Shown here: positions 49,324 to 54,094 of the stretch, piece by piece
Layout: each line of letters starts with the position of its first letter
Numbering within the stretch: the stretch's first letter is position 1
Notes under the pieces: model-generated
Database searches by the model: none
What the model was told of the DNA's origin: nothing
The model's input: only the letters and a program-made list of their open reading frames with translations
Position numbers and translations under genes: made by a program
Source of the DNA: Rhodospirillales bacterium
GTDB taxonomy: Bacteria > Pseudomonadota > Alphaproteobacteria > Rhodospirillales > Defluviicoccaceae
DNA: 54,094 bases
Direction: 5' to 3'
Assembly (NCBI GenBank): GCA_016793925.1
Contig: JAEULH010000057.1
Span: 1 to 54,094 of the forward strand

Positions 49324-51393
49324 ATGCCGAAACTGACGATTGACGGGACCGTCGTCGAAGTCGAGCCGGGCCTGACCGTGCTGCAGGCCTGCGAGTTGAT
49401 CGACGTCGAGATCCCGCGGTTCTGCTATCACGAGCGGCTGTCGATCGCCGGCAATTGCCGGATGTGCCTGGTTGCCATGGAAGGCTCGCCCAAGCCGATC
49501 GCCTCGTGCGCGATGCCGGCGGCGGACGGCATGGTCATCCACACCAACACCCCCGAGGTCCACAAGATGCGCGAAGGGGTGATGGAGTTTCTGCTGATCA
49601 ATCATCCCCTCGACTGCCCGATCTGCGACCAGGGCGGCGAGTGCGACCTCCAGGACCAGGCCCTGTTCTACGGTTTCGACCGCGGCCGCTACATCGAGAA
49701 CAAGCGCGCCGTCCGCGACAAGTACATGGGGCCGCTGATCAAGACGATCATGACGCGGTGCATCCACTGCACCCGGTGCATCCGGTTTGCGACCGAGGTT
49801 GCGGGCGTGCCCGAGATCGGCGCGATCGGGCGCGGCGAGAACATGGAGGTGGTCACCTATCTCGACCAGGCGCTTGCATCCGAACTGTCCGGCAATGTCA
49901 TCGATCTCTGCCCGGTCGGCGCGCTCACCTCCAAGCCCTACGCCTTCGTCGCCCGGCCGTGGGAGTTGAGCAAGACCGAAACCATCGACGTGATGGACGC
50001 GGTCGGCAGCAACATCCGCGTCGACGCCCGCGGCGGCGAGGTGCTCAGGGTGCTCCCGCGGCTGAACGAAGAGATCAACGAGGAATGGATCTCGGACAAG
50101 TCCCGCTTCGCCTGCGACGGCCTGCGTCGCCAGCGGCTTGACCGGCCCTACCTGCGCGTCGACGGCAAGCTTCGGCCGGTGCGCTGGCAGGAAGCGTTCG
50201 ACGCGATCGCCGCGCGGATCAAGAATCTGCCGGGGCGGAAGATCGCCGCCGTCGCCGGCGATCTCGTCGATTGCGAAGCCATGGTCGCGCTCCAGGATCT
50301 GATGGCGGCCCTCGGTTCGCCGCATCTCGACTGCCGCCAGGACGGCGCGGCGCTGCCGGCTGAGCCGCGCTCGGCCTACCTGTTCAATACGACGATCGCC
50401 GGCATCGCCTCCGCCGGCGCCTGTCTGCTGATTGGCACGAACCCGCGGCGCGAGGCGCCGATCATCAACGCCCGCATCCGCGAGCGCTACCGGGCCGGCG
50501 GCTTCCAGATCGGCGTCATCGGCCCGGCCGACGATCTGACCTACCCCTACGACCACCTCGGCGACGGTCCCGAGGCGCTGGTCAAGATCGCCGACGGCGC
50601 GCATCCGTTCGCGGAGGTTCTGCGCGCGAGCGAGACGCCGATGATCGTGGTCGGGCAGGGCGCCCTGCTGCGCGGCGACGGCGGCGCGGTGCTGGCCGCC
50701 GTACGCAAACTCGTCGATACCTGCGGCATCCTGCGACCCGACAGCGGCTGGAACGGCTTCAATGTCCTGCACACCGCGGCGGCGCGGGTCGGCGGCCTGG
50801 ACCTCGGCTTCGTCCCGCAGCGCGGCGGGAAGGATGTCGCGGCGATCGTGGCCGGCGCCGAAGCCGGCGAGATCGAGGTCGTCTATCTGCTCGGCGCCGA
50901 CGAGTTGCCGATGGAGCGGCTGGGCGGCGCCTTTGTGATCTATCAGGGCCACCACGGCGACGCCGGCGCCCACCGCGCCGACGTGATCCTGCCGGGTGCA
51001 GCCTATACGGAGAAGGACGCCACCTACGTCAACACCGAGGGGCGGGTGCAATTTGCAACGCGCGTCTGCTACCCCCCGGGCGACGCGCGGGAAGATTGGG
51101 CCATCCTGCGCGCGCTGTCTGACGCTTTGGAGTGCTCGCTTCCCTTCGAGCGGCTCGCCGACGTTCGCGCCCGCCTGCGCGAGGTGAACCCGGTGTTCGC
51201 CGAACCGGACGTCATCGTCCGCGCGCCATGGGGGACGTTCGGCGGGACGGGAGAGGTGGGCAGCGAGCCCTTCGTCTCGCCCATCGAGAACTTCTACATG
51301 ACCAACGCCATCAGCCGCGCGTCGGTGACGATGGCCGAGTGTACGCGCGCCTTCGCCGGCAAGAGCGAAAAGAAGACGGGAACCCATGGCTGA
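49324..51393 (+). CDS. nuoG: NADH-quinone oxidoreductase subunit G
   Basis: A 689-residue 75-kDa-type subunit, the short alphaproteobacterial/mitochondrial form. The N-terminal [2Fe-2S] ligands are in [16 protein letters not shown] plus a later Cys. The His-containing cluster site is [17 protein letters not shown]. Another [4Fe-4S] site is [11 protein letters not shown] with a distal Cys in [15 protein letters not shown]. The molybdopterin-oxidoreductase-like domain fills the rest ([20 protein letters not shown]). It overlaps nuoH by 8 bases. Confidence 0.97.
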   Translation: MPKLTIDGTVVEVEPGLTVLQACELIDVEIPRFCYHERLSIAGNCRMCLVAMEGSPKPIASCAMPAADGMVIHTNTPEVHKMREGVMEFLLINHPLDCPICDQGGECDLQDQALFYGFDRGRYIENKRAVRDKYMGPLIKTIMTRCIHCTRCIRFATEVAGVPEIGAIGRGENMEVVTYLDQALASELSGNVIDLCPVGALTSKPYAFVARPWELSKTETIDVMDAVGSNIRVDARGGEVLRVLPRLNEEINEEWISDKSRFACDGLRRQRLDRPYLRVDGKLRPVRWQEAFDAIAARIKNLPGRKIAAVAGDLVDCEAMVALQDLMAALGSPHLDCRQDGAALPAEPRSAYLFNTTIAGIASAGACLLIGTNPRREAPIINARIRERYRAGGFQIGVIGPADDLTYPYDHLGDGPEALVKIADGAHPFAEVLRASETPMIVVGQGALLRGDGGAVLAAVRKLVDTCGILRPDSGWNGFNVLHTAAARVGGLDLGFVPQRGGKDVAAIVAGAEAGEIEVVYLLGADELPMERLGGAFVIYQGHHGDAGAHRADVILPGAAYTEKDATYVNTEGRVQFATRVCYPPGDAREDWAILRALSDALECSLPFERLADVRARLREVNPVFAEPDVIVRAPWGTFGGTGEVGSEPFVSPIENFYMTNAISRASVTMAECTRAFAGKSEKKTGTHG

Positions 51394-52417
51394 ACTCTGG
51401 GCCACGCTGATCTGGCCGGTCCTGTGGACCGCGATCAAGATCGTCATCATCGTCGGCCCGCTGATGCTGGCCATCGCCTACTTGACCTTCGTCGAGCGCA
51501 AGGTCATCGCCGCGATGCATCTGCGCAAGGGACCGAACGTGGTCGGCCCCTTCGGCCTGCTGCAGCCGATGGCGGACGGGCTGAAGCTGCTGCTCAAGGA
51601 GACCGTGGTCCCGAGCCGCGCCAACCGCTCCGTTTTCGTGATCGCGCCGATGATCACCTTCATCCTGGCGCTGGTTGCGTGGGCGGTGATTCCGTTCGGC
51701 GAGGGCCTTGTCCTCGCCAACATCAACGTCGGCATCCTGTATCTGTTTGCGATTTCCTCGCTGGGCGTCTACGGCATCGTCATGGCCGGCTGGGCCAGCA
51801 ACTCGAAGTACGCGTTTCTGGGAGGCTTGCGCTCGGCGGCGCAGATGGTGTCGTACGAAGTCTCCATGGGCTTCGTCATCATCACCGTCCTCCTCTGCGT
51901 CGGCTCGCTCAACCTCAGCGATATCGTGCTTGCGCAAAAAGGCTCCTGGGGCCTGTTCAACTGGTACGTCTTCCCGCTGTTGCCGATGGCGGTCATCTTT
52001 TTCGTCTCGACTCTGGCGGAAACGAACCGGCACCCCTTCGATCTGCCGGAAGCCGAGGCCGAACTGGTCTCCGGGTACAACGTCGAATACTCGTCGATGA
52101 CCTTCGCGCTGTTCTTCCTCGGCGAATACGGCAACATGATCCTCATGTCGGCGATGACCTCCGTCCTGTTCCTGGGCGGCTGGCTGCCGCCGTTCGACGT
52201 CGTCCCGCTGAACTGGATCCCCGGCCCGATCTGGTTTGCGTTGAAGATCGCGGCCTGCCTGTTCGTCTTCCTGTGGGTCAGGGCGACTCTGCCGCGTTAC
52301 CGCTACGATCAGCTCATGCGTCTGGGCTGGAAGGTGTTCCTGCCGATTTCGCTGGTCGCCGTCGTCGTGGTCTCCGGCTTCCTGGTCGCCTCCGGGATGG
52401 CGCCGGGTGCAAGATGA
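51386..52417 (+). CDS. nuoH: NADH-quinone oxidoreductase subunit H
   Basis: A 343-residue membrane subunit (ND1 type) with about eight helices, forming the quinone-access channel between the arms. Signature segments are [36 protein letters not shown], the acidic loop [20 protein letters not shown] and [18 protein letters not shown]. The start lies within the last codons of nuoG. nuoI follows after 46 bases. Confidence 0.97.
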   Translation: MAELWATLIWPVLWTAIKIVIIVGPLMLAIAYLTFVERKVIAAMHLRKGPNVVGPFGLLQPMADGLKLLLKETVVPSRANRSVFVIAPMITFILALVAWAVIPFGEGLVLANINVGILYLFAISSLGVYGIVMAGWASNSKYAFLGGLRSAAQMVSYEVSMGFVIITVLLCVGSLNLSDIVLAQKGSWGLFNWYVFPLLPMAVIFFVSTLAETNRHPFDLPEAEAELVSGYNVEYSSMTFALFFLGEYGNMILMSAMTSVLFLGGWLPPFDVVPLNWIPGPIWFALKIAACLFVFLWVRATLPRYRYDQLMRLGWKVFLPISLVAVVVVSGFLVASGMAPGAR

Positions 52418-52463
52418 CGGGCGCGTTGCCAGCGGGCCGCAAAAGGCAAAAGGGTAGGGCCAG

Positions 52464-52952
52464 ATGAGCTTCATGGACCGCGCCGCGCGGACGATCTTCC
52501 TCAGCGAGCTGATTTCCGGGCTGGGGCTGACGTTCCGCTACATGTTCCGGCCGAAGGTGACGCTGAACTACCCCTACGAGAAGGGGCCGATCAGCCCGCG
52601 GTTCCGCGGCGAACATGCGCTGCGCCGCTACCCCAACGGCGAAGAGCGGTGCATCGCCTGCAAGCTCTGCGAAGCCATCTGTCCGGCGCAGGCGATTACC
52701 ATCGAGGCCGAGCCACGCGCCGACGGCAGCCGGCGGACGACCCGCTACGACATCGACATGGTCAAGTGCATCTACTGCGGCTACTGCCAGGAAGCGTGTC
52801 CGGTGGACGCCATCGTCGAGGGTCCGAACTTCGAGTTTTCGACGGAGACCCGCGAAGAACTGCTTTACGACAAGGACAGGCTGCTCGCCAACGGCGACCG
52901 CTGGGAGTCCGAGATTGCGGCGAATTTGGCTGCCGAAGCACCCTACCGTTGA
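52464..52952 (+). CDS. nuoI: NADH-quinone oxidoreductase subunit I
   Basis: A 162-residue subunit (TYKY type) carrying clusters N6a and N6b. The two eight-iron ferredoxin motifs are [16 protein letters not shown] and [16 protein letters not shown]. The amphipathic N-terminus ([20 protein letters not shown]) anchors it to the membrane arm. The end is the conserved [20 protein letters not shown] 91-base gap follows before nuoJ. Confidence 0.97.
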   Translation: MSFMDRAARTIFLSELISGLGLTFRYMFRPKVTLNYPYEKGPISPRFRGEHALRRYPNGEERCIACKLCEAICPAQAITIEAEPRADGSRRTTRYDIDMVKCIYCGYCQEACPVDAIVEGPNFEFSTETREELLYDKDRLLANGDRWESEIAANLAAEAPYR

Positions 52953-53043
52953 CTGGCGGCGGGCTATCGGACAGAAAGGGCGAAACGGCGGCACCGCGGG
53001 ATCTGCAATCTGATTAGCCGCTGAGTAAACACTCGGAACTTGC

Positions 53044-53658
53044 ATGATTTTCCAGGCGCTCGCCTTCTATTTGTTTGCGCTCGTGGCCGTCGGCTCCGCC
53101 GTCATGGTCATCTCGTCGCGCAACCCGGTTCACGCCGTTCTGTTCCTGATCCTGACGTTCTTCAACGCAGCGGCGCTGTTCATCCTGATGGGCGCCGAGT
53201 TCCTCGGCATGATCCTGGTCATCGTCTACGTCGGCGCCGTCGCGGTCATGTTCCTGTTCGTCGTCATGATGCTCGACATCAATTTCGCCGAATTGCGACA
53301 GGGCTTCCTGCGCTACCTGCCGATCGGTGCCGTGGTCGGGCTTGTCCTCCTCGCCGAACTGCTGGTCGTCCTCGGCGGCTGGACGTTCGCACCGGACGCC
53401 AGCGCCAGCGTGCAGTCGCCGGCGCCCGGGCTTGAGCAGGTCACCAACACCCGCGCGCTGGGTCTGCTGATCTACACGCACTACCTGTTTCTGTTCCAGG
53501 GCGCCGGCATCATTCTGCTGATCGCCATGATCGGCGCGATCGTGCTCACGTTGCGGCGGCGCGAGGGCGCGCGCCGGCAGGACATAGCGGCCCAGGTCGC
53601 GCGACGTCCGGCCGACTCCGTGGAGGTGCGCAAGGTTCCTTCGGGGCGAGGGGTCTGA
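53044..53658 (+). CDS. nuoJ: NADH-quinone oxidoreductase subunit J
   Basis: A 204-residue membrane subunit (ND6 type) with five predicted helices. The conserved helix 3 stretch [20 protein letters not shown] contains the pi-bulge region. [20 protein letters not shown] is the last helix, followed by an Arg-rich tail. Its stop overlaps the nuoK start by one base (TGATG). Confidence 0.96.
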   Translation: MIFQALAFYLFALVAVGSAVMVISSRNPVHAVLFLILTFFNAAALFILMGAEFLGMILVIVYVGAVAVMFLFVVMMLDINFAELRQGFLRYLPIGAVVGLVLLAELLVVLGGWTFAPDASASVQSPAPGLEQVTNTRALGLLIYTHYLFLFQGAGIILLIAMIGAIVLTLRRREGARRQDIAAQVARRPADSVEVRKVPSGRGV

Positions 53659-53969
53659 TGCTGACGATCGGTCTGCCGCATTATCTGTCCCTTGCCGCGA
53701 TCCTCTTCGCAATCGGCATTTTCGGCATTTTTCTCAACCGCAAGAACATCATCGTCGTGCTGATGGCGATCGAACTGATGCTTCTCGCGGTGAACATCAA
53801 TCTCATCGCCTTCTCCGTGCAACTGGGCGACCTCGTCGGCCAGATCTTTGCGATGTTCATTCTTACCGTCGCGGCGGCCGAAGCGGCCATCGGTCTCGCC
53901 ATCCTCGTCATCTACTTCCGCAATCGCGGCTCGATCGCGGTTGAGGATGTGAACCTGATGAAAGGCTGA
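53658..53969 (+). CDS. nuoK: NADH-quinone oxidoreductase subunit K
   Basis: A 103-residue membrane subunit (ND4L type) with three helices. The proton-path glutamates are in [16 protein letters not shown] and [14 protein letters not shown]. The start [20 protein letters not shown] is the family norm. It overlaps nuoJ by one base, and nuoL begins nine bases after its stop. Confidence 0.97.
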   Translation: MLTIGLPHYLSLAAILFAIGIFGIFLNRKNIIVVLMAIELMLLAVNINLIAFSVQLGDLVGQIFAMFILTVAAAEAAIGLAILVIYFRNRGSIAVEDVNLMKG

Positions 53970-53978
53970 GCACCGCCC

Positions 53979-54094
53979 ATGCCCGTCGCCATCGTCCTTC
54001 TGCCGCTGCTCGGCGCGATCGTCGCGGGTGCGCTCGCCTTCATCGATCCGGGCAGCAGGGCGGCCAAGGCCCGCATCGACAAGCTGGCGCAGGC
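53979..54094 (+). CDS. nuoL: NADH-quinone oxidoreductase subunit L, 5' end only
   Basis: An open frame from the ATG at 53979 runs off the window. The first 38 residues start MPVAIVLLPLLGAIVAGALA, matching the first helix of NuoL, the proton-pumping antiporter-like subunit that follows nuoK in this operon. The next residues (FIDPGSRAAKARIDKLAQ) are more charged than is usual at this point, but too little is present to judge. Confidence 0.85.
   Translation, partial: MPVAIVLLPLLGAIVAGALAFIDPGSRAAKARIDKLAQ

Overview
The window is about 54 kb of GC-rich DNA from a free-living alphaproteobacterium, most likely of the Rhodospirillales. Four things point there: tRNA-Leu next to trigger factor, clpP and clpX; the lon / hupB / tRNA-Val / tRNA-Asp / nuoA-L backbone; an imuA-imuB-dnaE2 cassette behind an alphaproteobacterial LexA box (GTTC-N7-GTTC); and a compact NuoG. 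No insertion sequence, phage or CRISPR array was seen.

Layout. 1-4.4 kb: a small ORF, a minus-strand pair of receiver protein and multi-PAS hybrid histidine kinase, and a frameshifted HicA-like gene. 4.4-9.9 kb: a secreted protein of unknown function, a small ParB-like protein, TypA/BipA, a small membrane protein, a peroxiredoxin and a Cys-rich hypothetical. 9.9-13.9 kb: a TesA-like esterase divergent from a YbbA/YbbP-type ABC transporter. 14-19.8 kb: the SOS mutasome imuA-imuB-dnaE2 on the minus strand. 19.9-24.2 kb: a D-amino-acid dehydrogenase, the NAD(P)HX repair enzyme and malonyl-CoA decarboxylase. 24.3-30.9 kb: tRNA-Leu, tig, clpP, clpX and lon, a protein-folding and proteolysis block. 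31-33.6 kb: an SRPBCC protein with a UbiD/UbiX (LpdC/LpdB-like) decarboxylase pair. 33.8-36.2 kb: a His-rich PadR regulator behind a near-perfect palindrome, a DUF2218 protein and a membrane ferric-reductase-like protein. 36.3-37.2 kb: hupB and tRNA-Val. 37.3-44.3 kb: glgX-treZ-treY, which would turn glycogen into trehalose. 44.4-54.1 kb: tRNA-Asp and nuoABCDEFGHIJK plus the start of nuoL (respiratory complex I).

The most unusual signal is trigger factor. Its C-terminal chaperone domain carries a 74-residue insert in which every second residue is histidine (37 His, alternating with Asp/Glu/Ala/Gly). This looks like a SlyD-type metal-binding segment built into a ribosome-bound chaperone. About 8 kb away is a PadR regulator with a His-rich N-terminus, a palindromic operator and a reductase gene, an arrangement like the nickel/iron regulator NfeR (YqjI) of E. 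coli. Also notable are an in-frame palindromic repeat inside dnaE2, with a second copy upstream of imuA, and two cargo blocks that split the lon-hupB-tRNA-nuo backbone.
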